From: Schistocerca nitens
Taxonomy: Eukaryota > Arthropoda > Insecta > Orthoptera > Acrididae
Direction: 5' to 3'
DNA length: 64,000 nucleotides
Assembly (NCBI RefSeq): GCF_023898315.1
Contig: NC_064614.1
Span: forward strand, 504,634,109 to 504,698,108
Shown: positions 20,918 through 32,134 of the stretch, piece by piece
Layout of the letters: each line of letters starts with the position of its first letter
How positions within the stretch are numbered: position 1 is the first letter of the stretch
Position numbers and translations under genes: made by a program
Notes under the pieces: generated by a model
The model's input: the letters and a program-made list of their open reading frames with translations, nothing else
What the model was told of the DNA's origin: nothing
The model's database searches: none

Positions 20918-22086
20918 CACTGATTGGCCAAAACATTATGACCACCTCCTTGATGGCTTGTTTGTCCGTTTTTAGAGCGAAATACATCATTCATTCTGTA
21001 CATCAGGGATCCGACAGTTTGGTGATAGGTTTATGGAGGTATGTGGCAGGTCATGTAAGTCGCGTAAGTAACCGGCCGCTGATTTGCGTACTACGTGATA
21101 GCACCAGATAGTGACCCAGATGAGTTCCATACGATTTACATCAGGCGAATTTAGTCGTCGAGGCATCAATGTGAGTTCATTATAATGCTCCGCAAACCTC
21201 AACAGCACAGTTTTGGCTCCGAGAAAATGGCTGAAAGATGACGTCGCCGTCGGGGAAGATGTCAAGCATGAAGAGATGCAGGTGGTTCGTAGCTGTCGCC
21301 GTGTGTTCAATTATTACCAAAGATTCGACGCAAGCGCAGGAGAATGTCTCCCACAGCGTAGTACTGCTCCCACCAGCTTGCATCCATGGCGCGCTGCACA
21401 TTTCGAGCCGCCCTTCGCTTCGACGACGGCATTTGCAGAGACAACCATCGACCTATTGTAGCAAAAATGTCATTCACCCGAAGAGCCGACACGTCTCCGT
21501 TGATCGACGGTCGAATTCCGATGATCCTGTGCCCCTTGAAATCGTAGTTGACGATGTCGTTGGAGCAACCTGTGAACACGTAGGGGTTGTTTGCTACGAA
21601 GCTCCATGTTCAACAATTTACGATGAACGGTGTGCTCCGAAACACTTGTGCGTGCACCAGTATTGTACTCCTTCGGCAGAGATGCCACACATCACCCTCC
21701 ATCCTATTTTACAGAGCAGACGAACCTCCGAACTGCACGTTCTGTGAAGGGTCGTGGACGTCCAACCATTTAACTCATAGTGGTAGTTTCACCGTCCTTC
21801 TATCTCGTTTCGTAGACGATCACAACAGCACCACACGAACATTCGACCAGTTTCGTCGTTTTAGAGATACTCGTTCACAGACTCTGCGTAATTATAATCT
21901 GCCATTTGCCAAAGTTACGTATCTCAATTGGTTTTCCATTTTCAGCCCTTATCTTCGCTATGGTGATCCCGTGTCCGTGTCTGCTTCGCTTACACACTTT
22001 TGTTACCTCGTCACGTGGCCGCAACACCACCAGGCGGCATCCAGCGTCGTGCTGGGCTGTGGTCATAATGTTCTGGCATGTCAGTG
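20918..22086 (-). mobile_element. Tc1-like element, degraded
   Basis: Inverted ends CACTGATTGGCCAAAACATT (left) and CAGAACATTATGACCAC on the complement of the right end flank a minus-strand transposase wreck, and TA lies outside both ends (20916-20917 and 22087-22088). Readable protein pieces are the second-HTH area (LVECS..VVIVYETR.KDGETT), KEYNTGARTSVSEHTVHRKL and the AKTVL..FAEHYNELTLMPRRLNSPDVN third-motif region. It has many stops. At 1169 bases it is slightly short for the superfamily. Confidence 0.85.
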
Positions 22087-22088
22087 TA

Positions 22089-22749
22089 TGGCAGATAAGA
22101 GGAAAGTGATGACAGGCTACAGGTAATGTAGATATTGGGAATTAAGACACGGATAATAACAGATTTTTTATGTTAGAGTATGTCTTGAAATTTACTTCAC
22201 GCTAAGAACTTAAGGACATTTTTATAATAATAATAGCTGAAGTAGGTTTATGATCGCAGGAAAGTTCTTTGCTGGGAAAACGTCAGTGCTGTTAGTGAAA
22301 ATGAAAGATGCTAACTGCAGTGATAGCTGAGTGGAGACTATGCTCCAGTTTGTTCGTTTTCACGATGTTCACGAAAGCAGTAACTGCCACGTTAAATAGG
22401 AGCTACCGATCTGACTCGGTATCCAATCCCGGTTGTAGACTGCCTATATTACTGGTTCCAGGAGCAACAAAATTTTTGGTTTCAATATTTCGTATGGTTA
22501 CTGAACGAATTCAAAAATTTAAAATGCTGTGACAAACTTCTATTAAGAGGAATAACTTATTATTCCATGTTTGTCATAGGGTGACAACTATTAGGGTTAC
22601 AAACTGTGTGTATGTCCTGAGGTAGTGTAACTGTCAGACCGCAAATTATCCAGATCATATTCATCAGCTGCTTTGTGACTTCCAACTAACTTTAAACATA
22701 ATTTCGAGCTCTTTCTGATTTCCTAACCTAGCTCCCTTAACATCGCTGG
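22089..22749. other. Unassigned sequence
   Basis: AT-rich, with short ORFs only. Nothing recognisable is seen. Confidence 0.45.
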
Positions 22750-22760
22750 ACATAATTCAG

Positions 22761-22999
22761 GGTAGGGTTGGGTTGTTTGGGGGAGGAGACCAAACAGCGA
22801 GTTCATTGGTCCCATCGGATTAGGGAAGGACGAGGAAGAAAGTCGGGCGTGCACTTTCAAAGAAACCATCCCTGCATTTGCCTGGAGCGATTTAGGGAAA
22901 TCACGGAAAACCTAAATCAGGAAGGTCGGACGCGGGATTGAACCGTCGTCCTCCCGAATTTGAGTCCAGTGTGCTAGCCACTGCGCCACCTCTCTCGGT
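22761..22999 (-). mobile_element. SINE-C, full length, with TSD
   Basis: On the minus strand the head GAGGTGGCGCAGTGGCTAGC contains an A-box and GGTTCAATCCCGCGTCC a B-box. The body has TTTCCCTAAATCGCTCCAGG, and the 3' hairpin has stem GGGACC/GGTCTC. The tail is CCAAACAACCCAACCC. It is flanked by ACATAATTCAG (22750-22760) and ACACAATTCAG (23000-23010), an 11-bp duplication with one change. Confidence 0.93.
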
Positions 23000-23010
23000 A
23001 CACAATTCAG

Positions 23011-23311
23011 CAACAAATCCTTAATTCGTGTTACATTTGTTTATATTAATATTACAATCTCTATTCATTACATCCAACTGATTTTCCCAATTATTTGTCG
23101 ACTCTGACAAATTTATGTACCCTTAGTTCTATTTCTTCTCCCTGAACTGTCCGAATTTTTCTACAGTTTCCTTTACTGCTTGCACATTACGCAAGTTTAA
23201 TGCGATTCGGATAAACTACAATCGTATCTCACTAGCTTTTCAGTTACTAGTTCGCTCTGCTGTCTTTAAACTCTTCGAAATGCACTGTACTACCTATACA
23301 AATTGATAATA
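23011..23311. other. Unassigned AT-rich sequence
   Basis: Nothing recognisable between the SINE-C copy and the old Tc1 element. Confidence 0.4.
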
Positions 23312-23414
23312 TACACATCCCAGTCACATTAACGTGGCCACCGCCCATTTCTGATGCCAACGTGCAATAGAAACTGACAGACGGCCTGCTGCAGTACTAG
23401 CAATGGAAGATATA

Positions 23415-24836
23415 CACTCCTGGAAATGGAAAAAAGAACACATTGACACCGGTGTGTCAGACCCACCATACTTGCTCCGGACACTGCGAGAGGGCTGTAC
23501 AAGCAATGATCACACGCAAGGCACAGCGGACACACCAGGAACCGCGGTGTTGGCCGTCGAATGGCGCTAGCTGCGCAGCATTTGTGCACCGCCGCCGTCA
23601 GTGTCAGCCAGTTTGCCGTGGCATACGGAGCTCCATCGCAGTCTTTAACACTGGTAGCATGCTGCGACAGCGTGGACGTGAACCGTATGTGCAGTTGACC
23701 GACTTTGAGCGAGGGCGTATAGTGGGCATGCGGGAGGCCGGGTGGACGTACCGCCGAATTGCTCAACACGTGGGGCGTGAGGTCTCCACAGTACATCGAT
23801 GTTGTCGCCAGTGGTCAGCGGAAGGTGCACGTGCCCGTCGACCTGGGACCGGACCGCAGCGACGCACGGATGCACGCCAAGACCGTAGGATCCTACGCAG
23901 TGCCGTAGGGGACCGCACCGCCACTTCCCAGCAATTTAGGGACACTGTTGCTCCTGGGGTATCGGCGAGGACCATTCGCAACCGTCTCCATGAAGCTGGG
24001 CTACGGTCCCGCACACCGTTAGGCCGTCTTCCGCTCACGCCCCAACATCGTGCAGCCCGCCTCCAGTGGTGTCGCGACAGGCGTGAATGGAGGGACGAAT
24101 GGAGACGTGACGTCTTCAGCGATGAGAGTCGCTTCTGCCTTGGTGCCAATGATGGTCGTATGCGTGTTTGGCGCCGTGCAGGTGAGCGCCACAATCAGGA
24201 CTGCATACGACCGAGGCACACAGGGCCAACACCCGGCATCATGGTGTGGGTAGCGATCTCCTACACTGGCCGTACACCACTGGTGATCGTCGAGGGGACA
24301 CTGAATAGTGCACGGTACATCCAAACCGTCATCGAACCCATCGTTCTACCATTCCTAGACCGGCAAGGGAACTTGCTGTTCCAACAGGACAATGCACGTC
24401 CGCATGTATCCCGTGCCACCCAACGTGCTCTAGAAGGTGTAAGCCAACTACCCTGGCCGGCAAGATCTCCGGATCTGTCCCCCATTGAGCATGTTTGGGA
24501 CTGGATGAAGCGTCGTCTCACGCGGTCTGCACGTCCAGCACGAACGCTGGTCCAACTGAGGCGCCAGGTGGAAATGGCATGGCAAGCCGTTCCACAGGAC
24601 TACATCCAGCATCTCTACGATCGTCTCCATGGGAGAATAGCAGCCTGCATTGCTGCGAAAGGTGGATATACACTGTACTAGTGCCGACATTGTGCATGCT
24701 CTGTTGCCTGTGTCTATGTGCCTGTGGTTCTGTCAGTGTGATCATGTGATGTATCTGACCCCAGGAATGTGTCAATAAAGTTTCCCCTTCCTGGGACAAT
24801 GAATTCACGGTGTTCTTATTTCAATTTCCAGGAGTG
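23415..24836 (+). mobile_element. Tc1-X copy 1, complete 1422 bp
   Basis: Inverted ends CACTCCTGGAAATGGAAAAA and the complement of TTTCAATTTCCAGGAGTG flank a single transposase ORF, with TA duplications at 23413-23414 and 24837-24838. The element has exactly the same length as copy 2 at 29504-30925 and is nearly identical to it. It has inserted into an older Tc1 element in the same orientation. Confidence 0.97.
23659..24681 (+). CDS. Tc1-X transposase (copy 1), 340 aa
   Basis: A DDE transposase that would cut and paste the element. The paired HTH region covers about residues 10-115 (DFERGRIVGMREAGWTYRRI; VSARTIRNRLHEAGL) with a GRPR-like basic hook (RRPGTGPQRR). The catalytic residues are D155 (VFSDESRF), D244 (FQQDNARPH) and E277 (SPDLSPIEHVWD). 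The frame is open further upstream to 23443, but Met at 23659 gives the usual family length. Compared with copy 2 and the family, RDVFSDE and MVWVAIS look like substitutions, so activity is uncertain. No internal stop is present. Confidence 0.9.
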   Translation: MLRQRGREPYVQLTDFERGRIVGMREAGWTYRRIAQHVGREVSTVHRCCRQWSAEGARARRPGTGPQRRTDARQDRRILRSAVGDRTATSQQFRDTVAPGVSARTIRNRLHEAGLRSRTPLGRLPLTPQHRAARLQWCRDRREWRDEWRRDVFSDESRFCLGANDGRMRVWRRAGERHNQDCIRPRHTGPTPGIMVWVAISYTGRTPLVIVEGTLNSARYIQTVIEPIVLPFLDRQGNLLFQQDNARPHVSRATQRALEGVSQLPWPARSPDLSPIEHVWDWMKRRLTRSARPARTLVQLRRQVEMAWQAVPQDYIQHLYDRLHGRIAACIAAKGGYTLY

Positions 24837-25703
24837 TATAAAGCATGTCGGGGGACGCGGAAGACGGAGCGATTTATCTGACTTCCAAAACGGCATGATC
24901 ATTGGCTTTCGGGCCAAGGGTGGAAGCTCTCAGAAACGGCTAAATTTGTAAACTGTTCGGGAGCCGCTATGATTAAAGTATACTGTTCATGGCAACATGG
25001 CGCTTTCAGAACCGGAACTGAAGCTACTGAGGTGCACCACGGGCCATTAACGCAAAGCGGGAACGACGGCTACAGAGATATGTACAGGTGGATAGATGTG
25101 CAACTGTTGGGAAACTGATCTCCCGGATGATCCTAGAGACTACCAGTAACGTCTCCTCAACGTTGCTGCTTATGGGCCTCTGCAGCAGGTGCCTAGTTCA
25201 TGCACCTATGGTGCAAGCCATAACCGCAACTGGACGTCCTACGACTGGCGACAGATGAATCACATTTTATGCTCTATCTGACAGACTGCCTTCACGCGTA
25301 CGGCGTTGAAACGTCTGAAAGTCAACATACTGCATCAATCGTTGGAAAAGTCAAGGCCAGATGAGGGAGAGGGAATGTTTTCCAGCAGATCTCGTCTTTC
25401 TGGAAGGCACAATGGATTATCACAAGTATGGATCTATCCTTGGGGACCATGTCCACCTCCACGATGGTTTCTACCAACAGGACAATGCAATGTGACACAC
25501 AGCATATGCGTGGTTCGAAGAGGACCACAATAAGTTTACTGTGCTCCCCTGGCTATTAAACACTCAGAATTTAAACCCAATCGAGAATCTGTGGAAAAAT
25601 CTCAGTCGGGCAGTTCGCACCATGGATTCTCCGCCGAGAAACCTAGCGCCTAGATGGCTACGCATCCCTGGCGATAGCTTCCACAACCTCAATGAATTGG
25701 AGA

Positions 25704-26572
25704 ATTGCTCGACATCGGAGTAACTTCTGTGAAACCAGCACCAGAACTTTATGACACATTCACCGCTGCTGTAAAGAGCTGTGCCAGAATGTCAATTGCT
25801 CGTGGTTGTCGAATATCTTACATATCCGAACTTACATCAGAACAAGCCACCCTACTCACAGAATACAGGAACTTATTTCAAGAAGATCCTTTCAGTGAAG
25901 CAACTGTGGAAGCAGTTAACAAACTCATTGCTTCTGTAACAAAGATGAAAAGTAATCAATGGACTCAAACCATAGAAAACTTGGATTTAAAACGAGATAG
26001 TCATAAAGCTTGGAGACTCCTGAAACATCTAAGTAATGATCTGCTTACGAACACTGTAAGCCATAACATTACAGCCAATAAAGTAGCACATCAGTTACTG
26101 CTGAAGGGGAGGGCAACCCACAAATCCAAAAAGCCAAAATTGCAAAGAGAAGATAACGAGGAGAACAATTTCCTTGCAACATCATTCAGCATGGAAGAAT
26201 TAGATAAGGCTGTTAAACAAAGTAAGAATGGAAAATCAGCTGGCATATCAACAAATATTTAATAATTGTATAAGCAGATGTCAAATCCCAAAGACATGGC
26301 GGAAGATCCGAGTGACTGGATTGCTGACACCTGGTAAAGAAGGGAAGAATCCAAAGAATTTTAGACCTGTTTCATTACCCTGTCATCTATACAAACTGAT
26401 GGAAAGTGTATTATTAAATCGTCTCCTACTTATAGTTGAAGCCCTGCTAATACTTCAACAAGCTGGATTTTGTCCTGGTAATAGCTGCATTGGGCAGCTG
26501 CTGAATCTCATGCAGTTCGTAGAAGATGGGTTTGAAGCTCGTAAGATGACTATCCGCTTACATCTAGTATAG
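25704..26572 (+). pseudogene. Non-LTR retrotransposon fragment (jockey/I-like RT)
   Basis: 25705-26262 reads as the EN-RT linker (ELYDTFTAAVKSCARMSI, KAWRLLKHLSNDLL, ANKVAHQLLLKGRATHKS) and the start of RT. After a deletion or shift near 26250, 26228-26572 reads PKTWRKIRVTGLLTPGKEGKNPKNFRPVSL and LQQAGFCPGNSCIGQLLNL. It stops before the first catalytic Asp motif. The endonuclease and the rest of RT are absent. The N-terminal side abuts the old Tc1 element. Confidence 0.8.
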
Positions 26573-27480
26573 AGTTCAATATGTTGTCATTTCGATCAGT
26601 AACTTGCCTTCCTTAGACAGATTTTATACTTGGTACATTATCAACTTCCGTTATTATAGTCAGTCTGTCTTAATCAGTAAATTGGTCTTATAGTCTTAAT
26701 AATTGTGCTTCCAACTTTCATGCTCGTTTCTTGTAAATCAGTGGGTAGCCGATATGCTTTACCTACCAATTTATACAACTGAATTATAAAGATAAGTAAA
26801 ATGAATGAATCTCCATGTTGTAGTAGTGATTGGTCCAGTAGACTATTTGCCCATAGTAAATAGAGATTAAGCACATCATTGATCGTAATTAACACGAACT
26901 GACACTCGAGGAGATCACAAATTTAATACATGAGTTACACATCATGTATTTTATTGAGTGGCTGTGTTTGTGTATTTATTAGAGGAACAACAAGTAGGTT
27001 CACATATATGAGCGTTTATTTCGACTGACATTACCTAGATTGCTTCTATTCAGAGCATTGCCATGTACCTGATCGTGCTTTTGACCATGTAAACTTACTG
27101 GAATTGATTATTTTAGACCTTGGTCATAGTCTTCGATGAGACACCGACATATAAATTATTTTAGTAACGTTAACTTTTACTTTTATTGGAATGAATAGTT
27201 TTTTAAATTGATTAGTTTGCATTTTACACTATTGACTATCTTGTATCAACTGGGATTCACACTATTTTTTTCGACCCCTTATCATTTCTTTCGTGGTGTT
27301 AGGAACGAAGTTGTCTAAGTAAATTACGCCACTGTTACCTTAGTATGACGACAGTACAGAATTTTGCAAACGTAACTCTAGTCTACCTTGCCCACCGTTC
27401 AATACTAGTAAACAATGAAGTTTACCTAACATATGTCTGATTGGCAATGCGTATGTTCTCCTTTTTATAGTTCATTGTTT
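26573..27480. other. Unassigned AT-rich sequence
   Basis: About 900 bases without a recognisable gene, terminal repeat or SINE. Confidence 0.5.
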
Positions 27481-27481
27481 A

Positions 27482-27507
27482 AAATAATAATAATAATAAT
27501 AATAATA
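27482..27507. repeat. (AAT)n microsatellite, 5' flank of R4-like LINE
   Basis: AATAATAAT repeats run directly up to the start of the LINE coding sequence. A related AAT run follows the element at 28846-28858. Confidence 0.9.
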
Positions 27508-28845
27508 CAAATATTAAAGAAGAACTAAAAGAAAAATATAGACAAAGACTAACAAAAATACTGAAAACAGAATTGACAGCAAGAAACAAGACAAAAGCTA
27601 TAAATACCTATGTTATACCAATATTGACCCACTCATTTGGAGTATTGAAATGGAGTAACACAGACCTAGAAGCACTCAATACACTTACACGATCACAATG
27701 CCACAAATATAGAATACATCACATACATTCAGCAACAGAAAGATTCACATTAAGCAGAAAGGAAGGAGGAAGGGGATTTATCGACATAAAAAAACCTACA
27801 TTATGGACAGGTAGACAATTTAGAAAATTCTTTATAGAACGAGCAGAAATCAGAAAAATACACAAAGCAATCACTCATATAAATACATCTGCTGCACCAC
27901 TGCAATTTCATAACCACTTCTACAACCCTTTAGATCACATAACATCAACAGATACGAAGAAAGTAAATTGGAAAAAGAAAACACTACATGGCAAGCACCC
28001 GTATCATCTAACACAGCCACACATCGATCAAGACGCATCCAACACATGGCTAAGAAAAGGCAATATATACAGTGAGACGGAAGGATTCATGATTGCAATA
28101 CAGGATCAAACAATAAACACCAGGTATTACAGCAGGCATATTATTAAAGATCCCAATACCACAACAGATAAATGCAGACTTTGCAAACAACAAATAGAAA
28201 CAGTAGATCACATCACAAGCGGATGTACAATACTAGCAAATACAGAATACCCCAGGAGACATGACAATGTTGCAAAAATAATTCATCAACAGCTTGCCTT
28301 ACAACATAAACTTATAAAACAACACATTCCTGCATACAAGTATGCACCACAAAATGTACAGGAGAATGATGAATACAAATTATACTGGAACAGAACCATT
28401 ATAACAGATAAAACAACGCCACATAACAAACCTGACATCATACTCACCAATAAAAAGAAGAAATTAACACAACTAATCGAAATATCCATACCCAATACAA
28501 CAAATATACAAAAGAAAACAGGAGAAAAAATTGAAAAATACATCCAACTGGCTGAGGAAGTCAAGGACATGTGGCATCAGGATAAAGTTGACATTATACC
28601 AATTATACTATCAACTACAGGAGTCATACCACACAATATCCACCAGTACATCAATGCAATACAGCTACATCCAAGCTTATATATACAACTACAGAAATCT
28701 GTAATTATTGACACTTGTTCAATTACCCGAAAGTTCCTAAATGCAATGTAACATATACCATACAGTTTAAAGGAAGTCACGCTTGATCAAGATCCGCGTC
28801 ACTTTCATTTCGAACCAGACCTAAGGTCTGAGAAAGGAAAGAAAC
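27508..28845 (+). mobile_element. R4/Dong-like LINE, 5'-truncated
   Basis: The copy contains only the C-terminal part of the single ORF plus a short 3' UTR (ACCTAAGGTCTGAGAAAGGA). Both sides are AAT-repeat DNA. Elements of the Dong lineage are reported to insert in TAA/ATA simple repeats, which this arrangement matches. The RT domain has been lost by 5' truncation. Confidence 0.75.
27516..28751 (+). pseudogene. R4/Dong-like ORF, C-terminal zinc finger and endonuclease
   Basis: Open for about 410 codons from KEELKEKYRQR (27516) to the stop. It has ILTHSFGVLKW.NTDLEALN (RT thumb), a zinc-binding CRLCKQQIETVDHITSGC (CX2CX8HX4C) and then the restriction-like endonuclease block KPDIILTNKKKKL...LIEISIP. 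This C-terminal nuclease cuts target DNA in R2/R4-type LINEs. The usual second catalytic Asp position reads Glu (LIEIS). There is no internal stop in the surviving part, which suggests a fairly young copy. Confidence 0.8.
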
Positions 28846-28858
28846 AATAATAATAATT

Positions 28859-29501
28859 TACAACGTTGCACGCCTATATTATCATCCATTAGAATAACGG
28901 CTTGTCGATTAAGCTTTTATATACTCCCATTTTTAATACCTGATATTAACCTATAATAAAAAGATTGTGCATATACAGCTTCATTTGTATTTAGTGATAC
29001 CACGTAAATGGCTAATGTCCAGAGTGATGGCATTTTAACGGAAATGACAAAAAATGTAATTAGTTTCATTAAAGTTATCCATTATGTAATATGGTTATAA
29101 TAGAATTGTTTTGCATAATAACTCATAAATTACTGTTGTTGCATTGGTTGTTTATGTATGGTATGTTGTATTTAGGGCCTGAAAATGATGATGTAACAAC
29201 ATCGAAACTAGTTGCCAATAAAACCAACACCTTAATACAGCTGGAGGAATTACGTCATTTTCAACATAGATTATACCAGTTGACGCCCAAGTCAACCGTT
29301 TTAATTATGGATATACGAAGATCTCATTTTTATGGTTTTATTTTTGAAAATCACTCTATTAGTTTACTGGCGCAGGCAGTCGGCAACACATCTGGTTAGC
29401 AGACCTGCTAGTTCACTGAAATTTCGTCGTCTCATGGTTAATTCTATAGGATACCTAGCGTTGCCGAGAAGCATCAGCGAACATTTTGTCTTAAACGAAA
29501 A
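28859..29501. other. Unassigned; repeat-like text at 29170-29300
   Basis: 29170-29300 (GGGCCTGAAAATGATG...AATAAAACCAACACCTTAATACAGC) resembles a widespread grasshopper repeat whose full extent I cannot define. Otherwise nothing is seen. Confidence 0.35.
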
Positions 29502-29503
29502 TA

Positions 29504-30925
29504 CACTCCTGGAAATGGAAAAAAGAACACATTGACACCGGTGTGTCAGACCCACCATATTTGCTCCGGACACTGCGAGAGGGCTGTACAAGCAATGATC
29601 ACACGCAAGGCACAGCGGACACACCAGGAACCGCGGTGTTGGCCGTCGAATGGCGCTAGCTGCGCAGCATTTGTGCACCGCCGCCGTCAGTGTCAGCCAG
29701 TTTGCCGTGGCATACGGAGCTCCATCGCAGTCTTTAACACTGGTAGCATGCCGCGACAGCGTGGACGTGAACCGTATGTGCAGTTGACGGACTTTGAGCG
29801 AGGGTGTATAGTGGGCATGCGGGAGGCCGGGTGGACGTACCGCCGAATTGCTCAATACGTGGGGCGTGAGGTCTCCACAGTACATCGATGTTGTCGCCAG
29901 TGGTCGGCGGAAGGTGCACGTGCCCGTCGACCTGGGACCGGACCGCAGCGACGCACGGATGCACGCCAAGACCGTAGGATCCTACGCAGTGCCGTAGGGG
30001 ACCGCACCGCCACTTCCCAGCAAATTAGGGACACTGTTGCTCCTGGGGTATCGGCGAGGACCATTCGCAACCGTCTCCATGAAGCTGGGCTACGGTCCCG
30101 CACACCGTTAGGCCGTCTTCCGCTCGCGCCCCAACATCGTGCAGCCCGCCTCCAGTGGTGTCGCGACAGGCGTGAATGGAGGGACGAATGGAGACGTGTC
30201 GTCTTCAGCGATGAGAGTCGCGTCTGCCTTGGTGCCAATGATGGTCGTATGCGTGTTTGGCGCCGTGCAGGTGAGCGCCACAATCAGGACTGCATACGAC
30301 CGAGGCACACAGGGCCAACACCCGGCCTCATGGTGTGGGGAGCGATCTCCTACACTGGCCGTACACCACTGGTGATCGTCGAGGGGACACTGAATAGTGC
30401 ACGATACATCCAAACCGTCATCGAACCCATCGTTCTACCATTCCTAGACTGGCAAGGGAACTTGCTGTTCCAAAAGGACAATGCACGTCCGCATGTATCC
30501 CGTGCCACCCAACGTGCTCTAGAAGGTGTAAGTCAACTACCCTGGCCAGCAAGATCTCCGGATCTGTCCCCCATTGAGCATGTTTGGGACTGGATGAAGC
30601 GTCGTCTCACGCGGTCTGCACGTCCAGCACGAACGCTGGTCCAACTGAGGCGCCAGGTGGAAATGGCATGGCAAGCCGTTCCACAGGACTACATCCAGCA
30701 TCTCTACGATCATCTCCATGGGAGAATAGCAGCCTGCAATGCTGCGAAAGGTGGATATACACTGTACTAGTGCCGACATTGTGCATGCTCTGTTGCCTGT
30801 GTCTATGTGCCTGTGGTTCTGTCAGTGTGATCATGTGATGTATCTGACCCCAGGAATGTGTCAATAAAGTTTCCCCTTCCTGGGACAATGAATTCACGGT
30901 GTTCTTATTTCTATTTCCAGGAGTG
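29504..30925 (+). mobile_element. Tc1-X copy 2, complete 1422 bp
   Basis: Same termini, length and orientation as copy 1, with TA on both sides (29502-29503 and 30926-30927). Across the 412-codon open frame I count about 13 amino-acid differences from copy 1, so the two diverged recently from one source. Its flanks differ from those of copy 1, so it is an independent insertion, not a segmental duplication. Confidence 0.97.
29748..30770 (+). CDS. Tc1-X transposase (copy 2), 340 aa
   Basis: Same architecture as copy 1: two HTH motifs, RRPGTGPQRR, then D155 (VFSDESRV), D244 (FQKDNARPH) and E277 (SPIEHVWD). It keeps MVWGAIS where copy 1 has MVWVAIS, but has Lys before the second catalytic Asp (copy 1 has Gln) and ESRV for ESRF. 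The ORF is uninterrupted, and Met at 29748 (MPRQRGRE) gives 340 residues. Whether it is active cannot be told from sequence. Confidence 0.9.
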   Translation: MPRQRGREPYVQLTDFERGCIVGMREAGWTYRRIAQYVGREVSTVHRCCRQWSAEGARARRPGTGPQRRTDARQDRRILRSAVGDRTATSQQIRDTVAPGVSARTIRNRLHEAGLRSRTPLGRLPLAPQHRAARLQWCRDRREWRDEWRRVVFSDESRVCLGANDGRMRVWRRAGERHNQDCIRPRHTGPTPGLMVWGAISYTGRTPLVIVEGTLNSARYIQTVIEPIVLPFLDWQGNLLFQKDNARPHVSRATQRALEGVSQLPWPARSPDLSPIEHVWDWMKRRLTRSARPARTLVQLRRQVEMAWQAVPQDYIQHLYDHLHGRIAACNAAKGGYTLY

Positions 30926-31003
30926 TAGTTTCCCGTTAAGTGGCCCGTCATCCCTGGACCTTTCATATAAGTTCTTTGAAACATCTTGGATATTATCATC
31001 ATG

Positions 31004-32132
31004 CAGTGATAGCCAGATCGTTATGACTACCTACCTAATAGCCGGTATGTCCACCTCTGGCACGGATAACAACGGCGACGCGTCGAGGCCTTGGTACGTC
31101 GCTGGAGGATGTTGGCACCACCTCCGTACACACAAGCCACCGAATTCCCGTAGATTCCATCGGAGGGAGGGGGGGGGGGGTCGATGAGCTCTGCACTCGA
31201 TCAGGTTCAGATCCGGTGAGTTCGGCAGCCAGCGCTTCAATTAAAACTCGCCACTGTGTTCCTCGAGCCACTCCATCAAACTCCTAGCCTTGTGGCATTG
31301 CGTGTTATCGTGTTGAAAAATTTCACTGCCACCGGGAAACATGATCGTCGTCAAGGGGTGAACGTGGTTTGCAACTCCTTGGCTGTCATGGTATCTGTAC
31401 GAGCTCCACTGGACCCATGGCTGCCAACGTGAATGTTCCCCACAGCGTAATAGTGGCGCCACCAGTACAGATGTCAAGGAGCTATTACCCTGGAAGACGA
31501 CGGATTCGCGTCTTCCCATCCGTATGAGATTCATCAGACCAGGCAACGCTCTGACAATGCACAAACACCCAGTGCCGATGGTCACGTACCCATTTCTGTC
31601 GTAGCTGCCGATGTCGTGGTGTGGTGATAAAATTGCCAATGCATGGGTCATCGGCGGTGGAGGCCCATCGTTAGGAGTGTTCGGTTCACTGTGTGTTCAG
31701 ATACACTTGTACTCTACCCAGCATTAAACTCTGAAGTTAGTCCTGCTACAGTTCGCCGCCTGTCCTGTTTTACCAGTCTGCCCAGCCTCGATGCTGGCAT
31801 TTGTGGTTGCCCAAACCCGCGACACCTAGGCGTGGTTTCACCTTGATTTCGCCACATGTGGAAGACACCACAGCACTCCTCCAACACGCGACAAGTCGTG
31901 CAGTTTCCTAAATGCTTGTGCCGAGCCTCCGGGCCATCACAGTGTCCCTCGGTCAAACTCAGATAGATTGCGTACCTTCCCCATCCTACACACAGACAGC
32001 TCGCTCACTGATACTGCATGCACCATGAATATGTCTCATCAGCAGTGATTCCTCGCCAGGTGAAGCTGCTATCTCCTGGAGGGGTTTATATCGATAGTAG
32101 GTCGGTGGTCGTAATGTTCTGGCTGATCGGTG
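31004..32132 (-). mobile_element. Tc1-like element, degraded
   Basis: The ends are CAGTGATAGCCAGATCGTTATG (31004 on) and the complement CACCGATCAGCCAGAACATTACG (right), matching about 80%. A TA follows at 32133-32134, and the left TA has mutated. The minus strand encodes transposase pieces including FPGGSEIFQHDNTQCHKAR (second Asp) and LPNSPDLNLIE (third Glu), separated by a stop and a frameshift. A G-run at 31169-31180 interrupts the end of the gene. Confidence 0.88.
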
Positions 32133-32134
32133 TA

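Larger units (their letters stand above)
23312..25703 (+). mobile_element. Old Tc1-like element, split by Tc1-X
   Basis: A terminus ACATCCCAGTCACATTAACG at 23314 and leader lie before the Tc1-X insertion, and the body resumes at 24837 (TAAAGCATGTCGGGGG). Downstream the plus strand still shows DGFYQQDNA (second Asp), then LPWLLNTQNLNPIENLWKNLSRAV with the third-motif Glu, at about 25460-25610. The first Asp region is unreadable, and there are many stops. The right terminal repeat is missing, and LINE sequence begins at about 25704. It is clearly older than the insert. Confidence 0.8.

Noticed and set aside
23763..24194. 143-codon minus-strand ORF and its twin at 29852-30283
   Set aside because: Antisense shadows of the Tc1-X transposase. 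The plus-strand frame explains the conservation.
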